Below are positions 33,748 through 42,948 of a stretch of DNA of 62,210 nucleotides, one piece after another. Location: positions 1-62,210 of the forward strand of contig NZ_KB907882.1 of the NCBI RefSeq assembly GCF_000382245.1, given 5' to 3'. Under the pieces are notes generated by a model that had not been told where the DNA came from, did not search any database, and was given only the letters and a program-made list of their open reading frames with translations. The position numbers were made by a program, and so were the translations under genes. Positions within the stretch are counted from its first letter, which is position 1; every line of letters starts with the position of its first letter. This stretch comes from Kushneria aurantia DSM 21353. GTDB taxonomy: Bacteria > Pseudomonadota > Gammaproteobacteria > Pseudomonadales > Halomonadaceae.

Positions 33748-34916
33748 AGACTGCGCTGGCCCTGCGCCACGTTCACTTCGAAGACCTCGGCACGCTGGAG
33801 CCGCTGCTGCACCAGCGCGGCTTCGAGGTGCGCTATCTCGACCCCGCCGTGGAAGAGCTGTCGGAAATAGAGGCGACCGCCTGCGATCTGCTCATCGTAC
33901 TGGGCGGGCCGATCGGTGCCCTTGATGAGGCGATCTATCCCTTTTTGAGCGATGAACTTCGCCTGCTCGAACGGCGCCTGGCCAGCGGTCGCCCGCTGCT
34001 CGGCATCTGCCTGGGGGCGCAGTTGATCGCCCGCCTGCTGGGCGCGGCGGTAGTGCCCATGGGGTTCAAGGAGATCGGCTTCAGCGCACTGATACTGACC
34101 GACGAGGGCGACCACTCAGTACTGGCCCCGCTGGCCGGCGTGCCGGTGCTACACTGGCATGGCGACCGTTTCGAGCAGCCTGCGGGCAGCCGCCTGCTGG
34201 CCGGCACGGATCGCTGTGCGCAGCAGGCCTTCGCCGCCGGCGATGCCGTATCGGGATTGCAGTTCCACCTGGAAGCCGACGCCGATCGCATTGAACGCTG
34301 GCTGGTCGGCCACTGCTGCGAACTGGCCCGGGCCGGCATCGATCCGCGCACGCTGCGCGCCGATGCGCAACGCCATGGCGCCGCTCTGAGGGAGGCGGCG
34401 CACCAGGTCATCGGGGCGTGGCTGGACCAGCAGCCATCATCGAGCGAGGAACAGATGGAAACACGAGCAGCCTCGATAGACGACGCCGAAGCAATGAGCC
34501 TGGTGCTCCGGGAGATCATTGCGCACACCAAGCGGCAACGCGCCAGCGATGTGGCTTTTGTCATTGACCGCTATATCGCCGATCCGGCGGGCATCGCCTG
34601 CACCCTTGCCGTCGATGCCACAGGGAGGGTCGTTGGCTTCCAGTCGCTGAAAAGAGCCGTCGCCGACAATCCGTACAATGCCCCTCAAGGCTGGGGCATT
34701 ATCGGCACGCATATCAGCCCGCGCGCCCAGCGGCAGGGCGTCGGCAAACGGCTGTTTGCCTGCAGTACCGCAGCCGCGCGACAAGCCGGGCTGGAAAAAA
34801 TTGACGCCTGCATTGGCGCGGACAACCCCTCCGGCCTGCAATATTATGAGGCGATGGGCTTTCGCACCTATCGAACGCTGAATGACACCGTTCAAAAGGT
34901 ATATGACCTGTCATAA
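33744..34916 (+). CDS. Class I glutamine amidotransferase fused to GNAT acetyltransferase
   Basis: 390 aa. Residues 1-235: amidotransferase of the GMP-synthase-like type with Cys89 in GICLGAQL, the glutamine-site GGPIG, HWHGDRF, and the catalytic His/Glu in GLQFHLEAD. Residues 240-390: GNAT fold with ISPRAQRQGVGKRLF (acetyl-CoA loop) and ADNPSGLQYYEAMGFRTY. The junction carries GAGGAACAG followed by ATG 34455, a good ribosome site, so the GNAT was probably once separate and may still be made alone (153 aa). Coupled to the YggS gene. Substrates unknown. Confidence 0.85.
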   Translation: MKTALALRHVHFEDLGTLEPLLHQRGFEVRYLDPAVEELSEIEATACDLLIVLGGPIGALDEAIYPFLSDELRLLERRLASGRPLLGICLGAQLIARLLGAAVVPMGFKEIGFSALILTDEGDHSVLAPLAGVPVLHWHGDRFEQPAGSRLLAGTDRCAQQAFAAGDAVSGLQFHLEADADRIERWLVGHCCELARAGIDPRTLRADAQRHGAALREAAHQVIGAWLDQQPSSSEEQMETRAASIDDAEAMSLVLREIIAHTKRQRASDVAFVIDRYIADPAGIACTLAVDATGRVVGFQSLKRAVADNPYNAPQGWGIIGTHISPRAQRQGVGKRLFACSTAAARQAGLEKIDACIGADNPSGLQYYEAMGFRTYRTLNDTVQKVYDLS

Positions 34917-34920
34917 CGGC

Positions 34921-36411
34921 TCATCCTGACCGCAACCACGCCTTCGCCAGCCACTCACCGGCGCGTGCGATCTCCGCCTCGGGGCTGCCGGCATAGCCCA
35001 GTACCAGCCCGGGCTCGGCCGCGCCGCCGAGAAAATAGTGCGACAGCGGCGACAGTTCGATACCCGCCTCCCGCGCCGATTCGACCAGCGCGCGCTCCTG
35101 TTCGATACCTGCCAGTCCGGCCAGCAGATGCATGCCGGCGTGCCCCTCGGAGAGCGCAAGCCCTTTGGCGGTGGCCGGTGCCAGCGCCTCGCGCAGCGCC
35201 GTCTGTCGCGCGCGGTAGGCGCGGCGCATGCGCGCCACGTGACGGGAGAAGTGGCCGGCGTCGATAAACTCGGCCAGTGCCGACTGCACCACGTACTGCC
35301 CCTCGCGATGCAGCCGCGCGTTGGCGCGCCGAAAGGGATCGACCAGCCCCTCGGGCAGCACCAGATAGCCCAGCCGCAACCCCGGATAGAGCACCTTGCT
35401 GAAGGTGCCCACGTAAATCACCCGCGCCTCCTCGCTCAGCCCCTGCAGCGCGGCCAGCGGCGGCGAGGCGTAGCGAAATTCGCTGTCGTAGTCGTCTTCG
35501 ATGATCCAGCCGCCGCTGCGCTCAACGGTCTCGATCAGCGCCAGTCGCCGCGTCATGGAGAGCGTCACCCCGCACGGATACTGGTGCGACGGAGTGACAT
35601 AGACCAGCTGCGGCGACGCGCCCGACGGCGCCCGCTGCGGGTCGATGCCCTCGCCATCGACCGGTACCGGCGCCAGTGTCAGGCCGGCGGCCGCCAGTGC
35701 TGCCCGGGCACCGCCATAGCCGGGCTCCTCGATCCAGGCACAGTCGCCGGGATCGGCCAACAGACGGGCGATCAGCTCGAAGCCCTGCTGCGCCCCCTGG
35801 GTGATCAGAATCTGCGCCGGCGTGCAGCGCACCGAACGCGACAGGCGCAGATAGTCGCAAAGCGCCGCCTTCAGAGCCGCCACACCGCCCTCGCTGCGAT
35901 AGGCCAGCCACTGCTCGGGGGCGCGCTGACGATGCCGGCGCAGCAACCGCTGCCACTGCTCGCGGGGAAAGAGATCGAGCGCCGGCACGCCGGGTGCGAA
36001 GGCGCGATGGGTGATATTCAGGGTAGTGCAGTCATCGAGCAGCGCCGAACCGCGCTGCGACAGCGCCGTCGCCCCGCGCTCGGCCGAGAGCGGGGTATCA
36101 GCTGCCGGCATCGACAGCTCGACAACGAACAGCCCCGCGCCCGATCTGGCATGCACAAAGCCCTCGGCGACCAACCGGTCGAGCGCCGCCAGGGCGGTAT
36201 TGCGCCCCACCCGCAGCGCCCGCGCCAGCCGCCGCGACGAAGGCAGCGCACTGCCGGGGGCCAGCTCGCCGCTCTGAATCAGCTCGCGCAGGGCACCGTA
36301 AAGTGTCCTGCTCAGCGTTGACCCCTTGCGTTGTGCCAGGCGCATCGCCAGCGCCTCGATAATCCAGTCGCTGCGTTTATGCCGGTTCACCGGCCGCTGC
36401 GACTTTGCCAT
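34921..36411 (-). CDS. MocR/PdxR-type regulator (GntR HTH + aminotransferase domain)
   Basis: 496 aa. N-terminal HTH (TLYGALRELIQSGELAPGSALPSSRRLARALRVGRNTALAALDRL), a long linker, and the fold-type I aminotransferase domain with VTPSHQYPCG, EDDYDSEFRY and GTFSKVLYPGLRLGY (PLP Lys). PdxR-type members activate pyridoxal 5'-phosphate synthesis; GabR-type members sense GABA. The target here is unknown since no divergent enzyme gene is adjacent. ATG 36411 (MAKSQRPVNRH) fits family N-termini; ATG 36456, overlapping the antitoxin gene end, is the alternative. Confidence 0.88.
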   Translation of the reverse strand: MAKSQRPVNRHKRSDWIIEALAMRLAQRKGSTLSRTLYGALRELIQSGELAPGSALPSSRRLARALRVGRNTALAALDRLVAEGFVHARSGAGLFVVELSMPAADTPLSAERGATALSQRGSALLDDCTTLNITHRAFAPGVPALDLFPREQWQRLLRRHRQRAPEQWLAYRSEGGVAALKAALCDYLRLSRSVRCTPAQILITQGAQQGFELIARLLADPGDCAWIEEPGYGGARAALAAAGLTLAPVPVDGEGIDPQRAPSGASPQLVYVTPSHQYPCGVTLSMTRRLALIETVERSGGWIIEDDYDSEFRYASPPLAALQGLSEEARVIYVGTFSKVLYPGLRLGYLVLPEGLVDPFRRANARLHREGQYVVQSALAEFIDAGHFSRHVARMRRAYRARQTALREALAPATAKGLALSEGHAGMHLLAGLAGIEQERALVESAREAGIELSPLSHYFLGGAAEPGLVLGYAGSPEAEIARAGEWLAKAWLRSG

Positions 36412-36442
36412 CGCCGATGCCGATAAGCAGCACTCGTTTCGA

Positions 36443-36733
36443 TCAGCTGGCGTCATGCAGAGCGTCGATCACTGCATCGGGAGCGCGGGCGATAACACGC
36501 ATATAACTTAGCACCGCAGCTTCGGGGGTACGGCGCCCCTGCTCCCAGTCACGCAGTGAGCCGAGGGGGATACCGAACCGCTCGGCAAAGACGCGCTGCG
36601 ACAATCCGGTGGCGGCTCGGGCGCGACGCGCCAGGAGGGCGCTACGCCCCCGTTCGAACTCCTCATCGGTGAGCGGTGTATCAACATCCGCTTCAGCGCC
36701 GGGCGTTATGATAGCGCCGTGTTTCACGTTCAT
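36443..36733 (-). CDS. HTH (XRE-type) antitoxin partnered with BrnT
   Basis: 96 aa. The C-terminal HTH (GLSQRVFAERFGIPLGSLRDWEQGRRTPEAAVLSYMRVI) resembles NadS/HigA-type antitoxins. The N-terminal part (DVDTPLTDEEFERGRSALLARR) is the likely toxin-binding arm. The start lies 41 bases inside the BrnT gene, an overlap typical of toxin-first modules. Standard BrnA antitoxins are ribbon-helix-helix proteins, so this is a BrnT with a different antitoxin class. Confidence 0.85.
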   Translation of the reverse strand: MNVKHGAIITPGAEADVDTPLTDEEFERGRSALLARRARAATGLSQRVFAERFGIPLGSLRDWEQGRRTPEAAVLSYMRVIARAPDAVIDALHDAS

Positions 36734-36971
36734 TGGCTTTCCTCACGCTGATGATGCGATGAATCTGCTCTCGCATGGTAAATACGCAGACCCATACCCG
36801 TTCACCGACTTTCCCATAGGCAATCAAGCGCTCCTCGATATGGGTAAAACGGATATCGAGCATCTCCAGCCGTTCCGGATCGGCAAGCACCGCAGCGCCT
36901 TTGGTGAGAGAGACGCCATGCTTGTCACGATTGTTACCGTCCTTGACCGGATCAAAGTCAATCTTCATCAT
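36693..36971 (-). CDS. brnT: BrnT-family toxin
   Basis: 92 aa. BrnT signature: IDFDPVKDGNNRDKHGVSLTKGAAVL, then the beta-sheet with ERLIAYGKVGERVWVCVFTMREQIHRIISVRKANERETRRY. This RelE-like ribonuclease fold inhibits translation, and the conserved Arg/Ser/Arg of the RIISVRKA strand are present. Start is one of two adjacent ATG (36971 or 36968). It is the first gene of the two-gene module. Confidence 0.9.
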   Translation of the reverse strand: MMKIDFDPVKDGNNRDKHGVSLTKGAAVLADPERLEMLDIRFTHIEERLIAYGKVGERVWVCVFTMREQIHRIISVRKANERETRRYHNARR

Positions 36972-37124
36972 CCTAAAGTACGGCAATCCCGCACTCTCAG
37001 CAAGATTTACCCTGACCGCTACTGCTGATTCACCGGCTCCCCCGTTTTGATTGAAACCGGCCCTTACAGGCGAACCGGCGCCTGGCCATGATAGTGACAC
37101 ATGAGCCACTCGCGGGAGCCCCTG

Positions 37125-37568
37125 ATGACCGATATTCGCACTGCCACCCTTGATGATCTGGACGCCCTGGTACCGCTGCTCGACGGCTATCGGGTCTTCT
37201 ACGGTCAGAACAGCCATCAGGCCGCCGCACGTGAGTTCCTGCATCAGCGGCTGACACAAGGCGATTCACATCTTTTGGTACACGACAGCGGTGCCGGGCC
37301 GGATGGCTTCGTGCAGCTCTACCCGCTGCTCTCCACCGTCAGTCTTGCCCCGCGCTGGCTGCTCAACGATCTGTTTGTCGACCCCGAAGCGCGCGGGCGA
37401 GGCACCGGCCGCGCGCTGATGAACGCCGCCGCCGAACTGGCCAACGCGCACGGCGTACCGGGACTGATGCTGCGCACCCAGACCCACAACCACACCGCGA
37501 AGGCGCTCTACGCCTCGCTGGGCTGGCAGTGCGACAGGGCATTCGAAAACTGGACGCTAAAGGTCTGA
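37125..37568 (+). CDS. GNAT-family N-acetyltransferase
   Basis: 147 aa. Acetyl-CoA binding motif LFVDPEARGRGTGRALM and C-terminal LYASLGWQCDRAFENWTL. The first 40 residues (DIRTATLDDLDALVPLLDGYRVFYGQ) are the usual GNAT opening and resemble proteins near PaiB. ATG 37125 with GGGAG is preferred over 37101. It precedes the paiB-like gene by only three bases, so they are one operon. Substrate unknown; polyamine or antibiotic amines are common for the group. Confidence 0.88.
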   Translation: MTDIRTATLDDLDALVPLLDGYRVFYGQNSHQAAAREFLHQRLTQGDSHLLVHDSGAGPDGFVQLYPLLSTVSLAPRWLLNDLFVDPEARGRGTGRALMNAAAELANAHGVPGLMLRTQTHNHTAKALYASLGWQCDRAFENWTLKV

Positions 37569-37571
37569 GTC

Positions 37572-38201
37572 ATGTATCTACCCCGTCACTTCCGGCTCGA
37601 CGAGCCCGAAGCGCAGCGCTCGCTGATGCGGCGCTACCCTTTCGCCACTCTAGTGACCGTCACCGGCGAGGGCCGCCCGGAGGCCAACCCGTTGCCGCTG
37701 CTGCTGCATGCCGAAGAGGGTGCAAAGGGCGTGCTGCGCGGCCATATTGCCCGCGCCAATCCGCTCTGCCGGCAGTCACCGGCGCACGCCATGGCGCTCT
37801 TCCACGGACCCAACGCCTACATCACACCGAGCTGGTATCCGGCCAGGGGCGAGCACGGCAAAGTGGTGCCCACCTGGCACTATCTGGCGCTCGAGGCCCA
37901 CGGCCGGCTGCGCCTGATAGATGACGCCCACTGGCTGCGGGCGCACGTCGCGGCGCTGACGACACGCTTCGAACACGACCGCGCAGCGCCCTGGTCGATC
38001 GACGACGCCCCGGCGGATTACATCGACGGCATGTGCCGCGCCATCGTCGGTATCGAACTGACCATCGAACGGCTGGTGGGCAAGCAGAAGGCGGCGCAGC
38101 ACAAGGACAGCGCCACCCAGCGCAGCGTCAGGGACGGACTGATGGCAGAGGGCATGGCGCAACAGAGCGCCGGCTGGCTGAGCGGCGCCATTTTTGAATA
38201 A
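37572..38201 (+). CDS. PaiB-family FMN-binding split-barrel protein
   Basis: 209 aa. MYLPRHF opening, FATLVTVTGEGRPEANPLPLLL, AHAMALFHGPNAYITPSWYP and KVVPTWHYLALEAHGRLRL are the hallmark blocks of PaiB/FMN-binding negative regulators. Bacillus PaiB works with the PaiA acetyltransferase; here too a GNAT gene lies directly upstream, so a PaiAB-like pair is plausible. Direct DNA binding by the family is not well established. Confidence 0.9.
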   Translation: MYLPRHFRLDEPEAQRSLMRRYPFATLVTVTGEGRPEANPLPLLLHAEEGAKGVLRGHIARANPLCRQSPAHAMALFHGPNAYITPSWYPARGEHGKVVPTWHYLALEAHGRLRLIDDAHWLRAHVAALTTRFEHDRAAPWSIDDAPADYIDGMCRAIVGIELTIERLVGKQKAAQHKDSATQRSVRDGLMAEGMAQQSAGWLSGAIFE

Positions 38202-38287
38202 TCCCGACCAAACGGCGCCGCCGGCGCATTATCCGCATAGCGCAGCGCGAGCGGGTTATCCTTCAAAAGGCCCGCGCAACGACCTCA

Positions 38288-40435
38288 TCACGCCCGGGTC
38301 AGCTGACGACGCGTATCGAGCGCCTGCAATCTCACTGGCTGGCGGCTGGCCTGTTCATCAGACGGCGTCTCGCCATCCTGCGACGTCAACGCCCGGTACC
38401 CGCCGGCCTTTTCCGCGCTACTACCGGGCAGGCGGAACACGGCGATCGACTGAGTCAGATGTTCGACGCTGGCGCGCAGGTCGCCAGCGGAGTCGGCGGT
38501 TGTCTGCACCTGTTCGGCGTTGTGGCGGGTCACTTCATCGATCTGTGCCACCGCCTGGCTGATCTGCTCGATACCGCTGGTCTGCTCGCCGGAAGCGGCA
38601 GATATCTCCCTGATGATGTCGTTGACCCGGGTGACCGCATCGACCACCTCGCCGATCGAAACCTCGGCGCGGTGCACCAGCTCGGCACCCTGTGATACCT
38701 GCTGACCGGAGCCATCGATCAGCTCGCGAATTTCCCGCGCGGCCTCCGCACTGCGGCCGGCCAGGTTGCGCACCTCACCGGCCACCACGGCAAAACCACG
38801 CCCCTGCTCGCCGGCGCGTGCCGCCTCGACCGAGGCGTTGAGCGCCAGCAGGTTGGTCTGGAAAGCGATCGAGTCGATCACCCCGACGATATCTGCCATG
38901 CGCTTCGAGCCCTCGGTGATGTTGTGCATGGTATCGACCACCTGGTTCATCACCTCGCCGCTGCGACGCACCGACGCGGTCGCGCCGTCGGCGAGTTCGC
39001 TGGCCTGCCGGGCGTTGTCGGCGTTCTGCTTCACCGTTGCGGTCATCTCCTCCATGCTGCTCGCCGTCTGCGCCAGCGAATTCGACTGCTGCTCGGTGCG
39101 TCGCGAGATATCGCCATTGCCGCTGGCGATGTCATGGGTCGCCGGCCTGACGACCGCAACGTTGCCGTTCACGTCTTCGACGATAGTCACCAGGCTGCGC
39201 TTCATGCGATCGAGAGCGCCGATGAGGCGGCCCACATCATCGTTACGGCGCTGCTGTAGATTGGCAGCGAGGTTGCCGCTGGCGATCTGCAGCGTGAAGT
39301 CGAGCGCTTCGCGCAGGGGTTTCAGCACCGCGCGTATCGTCATCAGGCCCAGTAAAAGCAGTACGGCCAGTCCGGCAGTGAAAAGTCCCGCCAGGAGAAC
39401 GAACGCCGTCTGCTGGCGCTGTGACGCCTGCGTCGCCAGCTCGATGGCACTGTCACGCTGCTGCTGTACGAGCGCGTTGAGATGCTGGCTGATCTCATCC
39501 CGGTGGCCGACCAGCACATCGTTATAGGTCATCAGCGCGTCGTAGTAGTCATCATTGCCAAGTGCGGTCACCACCGCTTCAATTCCGTTATCGAGATAAT
39601 TGGCGATGTCGGCGTTGAGAATCCCGGCGGCCGGCGTGCGGTTGGCCTGGCGATCATGGTAGCCCTGCCAGGCAGTGCGTATCTCATTGGCCAACTGCTC
39701 GGCCTGCGCCTCGATCGGTGCCATCTCGGTGCCCACCGGGTTATTCACCGGGTCACCGAGCAGGTTGACGCCACGCCCCATCAACTGATCGATCTGCTGC
39801 AGGCGCGCTATATCCTCGACGCCATTTTGGCTCAGCTGCTGCAGGCTCTGCTGGCTGCCCTGCTGCATGGACAGAGAGAGGCCGCCGCCCAGCGCCACTA
39901 CCGCCAGCGCTACCGCCACCAGGGTGATCAGCCTTCCCTTGAGCGAGCGCAGCGAAAGCCGCTGCAGCCAGCCGATGGTGCCGCGCCGGCGCAGCTCGCC
40001 GTGATCCAGCCGGTAACGGCTTTTCTGGCCGGCCCGCATCTGCGGATAGACGCGCTCGGCCAGTCGTCGCGCCTGATCCGATGGCCTGACCCGCACCGAG
40101 GTGTAGCCGACCACTCGGCCCGCTTCAAAAATCGGCGTCACGGTGGACTGCACCCAGTAAAAGCCGCCATCCTTGCGACGATTCTTGATGATGCCGCTCC
40201 AGGCCTCGCCCTTTTTGAGCGTTTTCCAGAGGTTCTCGAAGGCTGCCGCCGGCATGTCGGGATGACGCACCAGATTATGAGGTGCTCCGATCAACTCTTC
40301 GCGAGGAAAACCGCTGGCTTTCACAAAAGCCGGGTTGGCGTAGGCAATCTGTCCACTGGCGTCGGTTCTCGAGATCAGATAGTCGTCGTCAGTAAGAACA
40401 AACTCCTGATTATAAACGGGCTGGTTATTTCGCAT
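38288..40435 (-). CDS. Aer-like methyl-accepting chemotaxis protein with PAS domain
   Basis: 715 aa. N-terminal PAS (about 10-120) with ISRTDASGQIAYANPAF and RRKDGGFYWVQSTVTPIF; transmembrane helix about 171-190; a periplasmic helical segment (about 192-345); second helix about 348-368; HAMP; then the methylation helices and signalling tip IDSIAFQTNLLALNASVEAARAGEQGRGFAVVAGEVRNLAGRS. Unlike short Aer it has an extra periplasmic domain. The PAS probably holds FAD or haem for redox/aerotaxis, by analogy. No CheR-tethering NWETF end is present. Confidence 0.92.
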   Translation of the reverse strand: MRNNQPVYNQEFVLTDDDYLISRTDASGQIAYANPAFVKASGFPREELIGAPHNLVRHPDMPAAAFENLWKTLKKGEAWSGIIKNRRKDGGFYWVQSTVTPIFEAGRVVGYTSVRVRPSDQARRLAERVYPQMRAGQKSRYRLDHGELRRRGTIGWLQRLSLRSLKGRLITLVAVALAVVALGGGLSLSMQQGSQQSLQQLSQNGVEDIARLQQIDQLMGRGVNLLGDPVNNPVGTEMAPIEAQAEQLANEIRTAWQGYHDRQANRTPAAGILNADIANYLDNGIEAVVTALGNDDYYDALMTYNDVLVGHRDEISQHLNALVQQQRDSAIELATQASQRQQTAFVLLAGLFTAGLAVLLLLGLMTIRAVLKPLREALDFTLQIASGNLAANLQQRRNDDVGRLIGALDRMKRSLVTIVEDVNGNVAVVRPATHDIASGNGDISRRTEQQSNSLAQTASSMEEMTATVKQNADNARQASELADGATASVRRSGEVMNQVVDTMHNITEGSKRMADIVGVIDSIAFQTNLLALNASVEAARAGEQGRGFAVVAGEVRNLAGRSAEAAREIRELIDGSGQQVSQGAELVHRAEVSIGEVVDAVTRVNDIIREISAASGEQTSGIEQISQAVAQIDEVTRHNAEQVQTTADSAGDLRASVEHLTQSIAVFRLPGSSAEKAGGYRALTSQDGETPSDEQASRQPVRLQALDTRRQLTRA

Positions 40436-40659
40436 GATGTTATCCCGGTGCCGCTGTTAAACCAGTGGTGGCTTTTTGTGCAACAAAAGCTGACGAATAT
40501 CTTCAGTACCATTTAATCGGCGGCAATGGATCACAGCTTGAGTTGACGCAATGTCGCACCGCACCAGGAAATGTCCGAATCGGTGGGGCACAGGTCGTTG
40601 TCGACGCATCGAAAGTCGCCGCAGACTGCGTCTATCACCTTCTGCGGAGTCAGCCGCCC

Positions 40660-41619
40660 ATGCACCGCCTCGACCTGCTGATCTACCCCGACTGTCAGAT
40701 GCTCGATGTCAGCGGCCCCTGGCAGGTATTTGCCACCGCCAATGTCCTCAACGAAACGCCGCTCTACAGCCTTCGGCTACTGGCCCCGAGGGCCGGTACA
40801 GTAGCGACCAACGGCGGCCTGGTGCTGCACGCCCCCCATGCACTGGCGGACACGCCGCCCGGCGACACCCTGCTGATCGCGGGGGGCTCGGGGGTTCACG
40901 GCCTGGACGACGCTCTGATCGCCGCCATCGCTCGTCGCGCCGCAAGGACGCCGCGCGTCGGTTCGGTCTGTACCGGCGCCTTTGCACTGGCTCGCGCCGG
41001 GCTGCTCGACGGCCGCCACGCCACCACCCACTGGCGCCACGCCGAAGCGCTGGCGCGGGCTTTCCCGGCAGTGCATGTGGACGCCGATGCCCTCTACTGC
41101 GAAAGCGGCGGCATCCATACCAGTGCCGGCATTACCGCCGGTATCGACCTGGCCCTGTCGCTGCTGGCCAGCGATCACGGATCGGCGCTGGCCGGCCGGG
41201 TAGCGCGCGAACTGGTGATGTTTCTGCACCGCCCCGGTAACCAGGCGCAGTTCAGCGAAGCGCTGCGCTGCCAGCTCGGCAGCCGCGGCCGGCTGCGCCA
41301 GTTGGTCGATCGCGTTACCGCCGACCCGCTCGGCGACTGGACGCTGGAGACCATGGCAGCGTCGATGGCGGTCTCGCCCCGCCATCTGACCCGGCTGTTT
41401 CAACGTGAACTGCAGCTCTCGCCGGCGGCGCTGGTCAGCCGCCTGCGGCTGGAGCACGCCCGCCGTCTGCTGCTGGAGAGCGATGTACCGCTGAGCCGGA
41501 TCGCCACCCACTGCCGGCTCGGCGGCGCCGAACAGCTGCGGCGCCTTTTTCAGCGCCGCTTCGGCCTGCCGCCGTCACTCTATCGTCAACGCTTTGGTCC
41601 ATCGGGAGCCACCCCATGA
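40660..41619 (+). CDS. GlxA-like transcriptional regulator upstream of MFS gene
   Basis: 319 aa. DJ-1/PfpI-like domain with LLIYPDCQMLDVSGPWQVF, GSVCTGAFALARAGLLDG and GGIHTSAGITAGIDLAL; C-terminal AraC HTH with WTLETMAASMAVSPRHLTRLFQREL and SRIATHCRLGGAEQLRRLFQRRF. ATG 40660 is taken because the family starts with the LDLLIYP strand. It overlaps the following MFS gene by ATGA and so probably co-regulates with it. A second regulator of the same class lies at 28.6 kb. Confidence 0.9.
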   Translation: MHRLDLLIYPDCQMLDVSGPWQVFATANVLNETPLYSLRLLAPRAGTVATNGGLVLHAPHALADTPPGDTLLIAGGSGVHGLDDALIAAIARRAARTPRVGSVCTGAFALARAGLLDGRHATTHWRHAEALARAFPAVHVDADALYCESGGIHTSAGITAGIDLALSLLASDHGSALAGRVARELVMFLHRPGNQAQFSEALRCQLGSRGRLRQLVDRVTADPLGDWTLETMAASMAVSPRHLTRLFQRELQLSPAALVSRLRLEHARRLLLESDVPLSRIATHCRLGGAEQLRRLFQRRFGLPPSLYRQRFGPSGATP

Positions 41620-42809
41620 ACACGCCCTCCACAACCGCCAGTCAGCGACTGCCCGCTACCGTATGGGGGCTGGCACTGTGCCAGGCACTGCTGGTCAGCG
41701 GCAACATTTTACTGATCACCATCAACCCGCTGATCGGTGCCCGGCTGGCGCCGGGCGCGGCGCTGAGCACGCTGCCGGTGGCCGCCCAGATGCTGGGCGT
41801 CACGCTCGCCACCCTGCCCGCCGGCGGGTTGACGGCACGACTGGGGCGGCGACGCACCTTCATCGTCGCCAATCTGGTGGGGCTTGCGGGCATTGCCGTG
41901 GCGCTGGCGGCGCTGCTGGCGGAGAGCTTCATCGGCTTCAACCTGGGCACCCTGGCCATTGGGGCCAGCGTCGGCGCCGGCATGCTCTACCGTTTTGCCG
42001 CCGTCGATGCCGCCCCGGACAAGCGCGATCGAGCACTGTCGCTGGTGATGGCCGGCGGCGTACTGGCCGCGCTGTTCGGCCCCTGGCTGGCAACCGCGAC
42101 CCGGGATCTGCTGGCAGTGCCCTTCGCCGGCAGCCTGCTGGGTTTGGGAGTGCTCTATCTTGTCGCGCTGGCGCTGGTCAGCCGGCTGGCGCTGCGCAAC
42201 CCGGTCACACCGGGGCAGGCGCGGCGCACGCCCACCATGGCACTGCTGCGGCGGCCGGTGCTGATCGCGGCAGTCGCCGCGGCGGCGCTCGGCTATACGG
42301 TGATGAACCTGGCGATGACCGCCACGCCGCTGGCCATGGCACATCAGGGACACAGCTTCGAGGCCACTTCGGGAGTCATCAGCGCCCATGTGCTGGCGAT
42401 GTTCGCACCCTCCTTTATTACCGGCCACCTGACCCGACGCTTCGGCCATGTGGCGATGATTGTCACGGGAGCCGCCCTGCTGGCGCTGAGCGCGCTGTGC
42501 GCGCTGCTGACGCCTTCCCTCTACGCCTTCGGCGTCGGTCTGGTACTGCTGGGGCTGGGCTGGAACTTCACCTTCCTGCCCGCCAGCGGCTGGCTGACCA
42601 CCGCCCATCGGCCCGAGGAAGCGCCCGGCGTTCAGGCACTCAACGACTGCCTGGTGTTCGGCCTGGTGACCCTCTCGGCACTGCTGGCGGGGCCGCTCAA
42701 CGCCTGGCTGGGGTGGTCACGGCTCAATCTGTGGCTGCTGCTGCCGGTGGTCGTGCTGACCGCGCTGGTGCTGCGCGGCGCGGCACAGAGCACCAGGCGT
42801 TGTGGCTGA
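41616..42809 (+). CDS. MFS transporter
   Basis: 397 aa, about 12 membrane segments. Loop motif TLPAGGLTARLGRRRTF and GRR-type basic loop are clear; the second half has GHLTRRFGHVAM. It is coupled by ATGA to the GlxA-like regulator and followed, after 139 bp, by a TonB-dependent receptor. MFS exporters next to siderophore receptors can export siderophore (PvsC type), but no siderophore synthesis genes lie here, so the substrate is open. Confidence 0.88.
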   Translation: MNTPSTTASQRLPATVWGLALCQALLVSGNILLITINPLIGARLAPGAALSTLPVAAQMLGVTLATLPAGGLTARLGRRRTFIVANLVGLAGIAVALAALLAESFIGFNLGTLAIGASVGAGMLYRFAAVDAAPDKRDRALSLVMAGGVLAALFGPWLATATRDLLAVPFAGSLLGLGVLYLVALALVSRLALRNPVTPGQARRTPTMALLRRPVLIAAVAAAALGYTVMNLAMTATPLAMAHQGHSFEATSGVISAHVLAMFAPSFITGHLTRRFGHVAMIVTGAALLALSALCALLTPSLYAFGVGLVLLGLGWNFTFLPASGWLTTAHRPEEAPGVQALNDCLVFGLVTLSALLAGPLNAWLGWSRLNLWLLLPVVVLTALVLRGAAQSTRRCG

Positions 42810-42948
42810 CGCCATCCTTGCGGTACTCCTTCGCCGCTGGCGTTGCGTCTTGTTCATCGTGACGCGGGCAGGTACTGTGCCGGAATGACAAAAAGAAACA
42901 TTCTCATTTCGGCCATCTCCCGCGAAGGGATCCCAGGGAACAGACATC

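Noticed and set aside
42895-42910. Fur box upstream of the TonB receptor
   Set aside because: One half-site fits TGATAAT fairly well but the other fits poorly; mentioned only as weak in the receptor entry.
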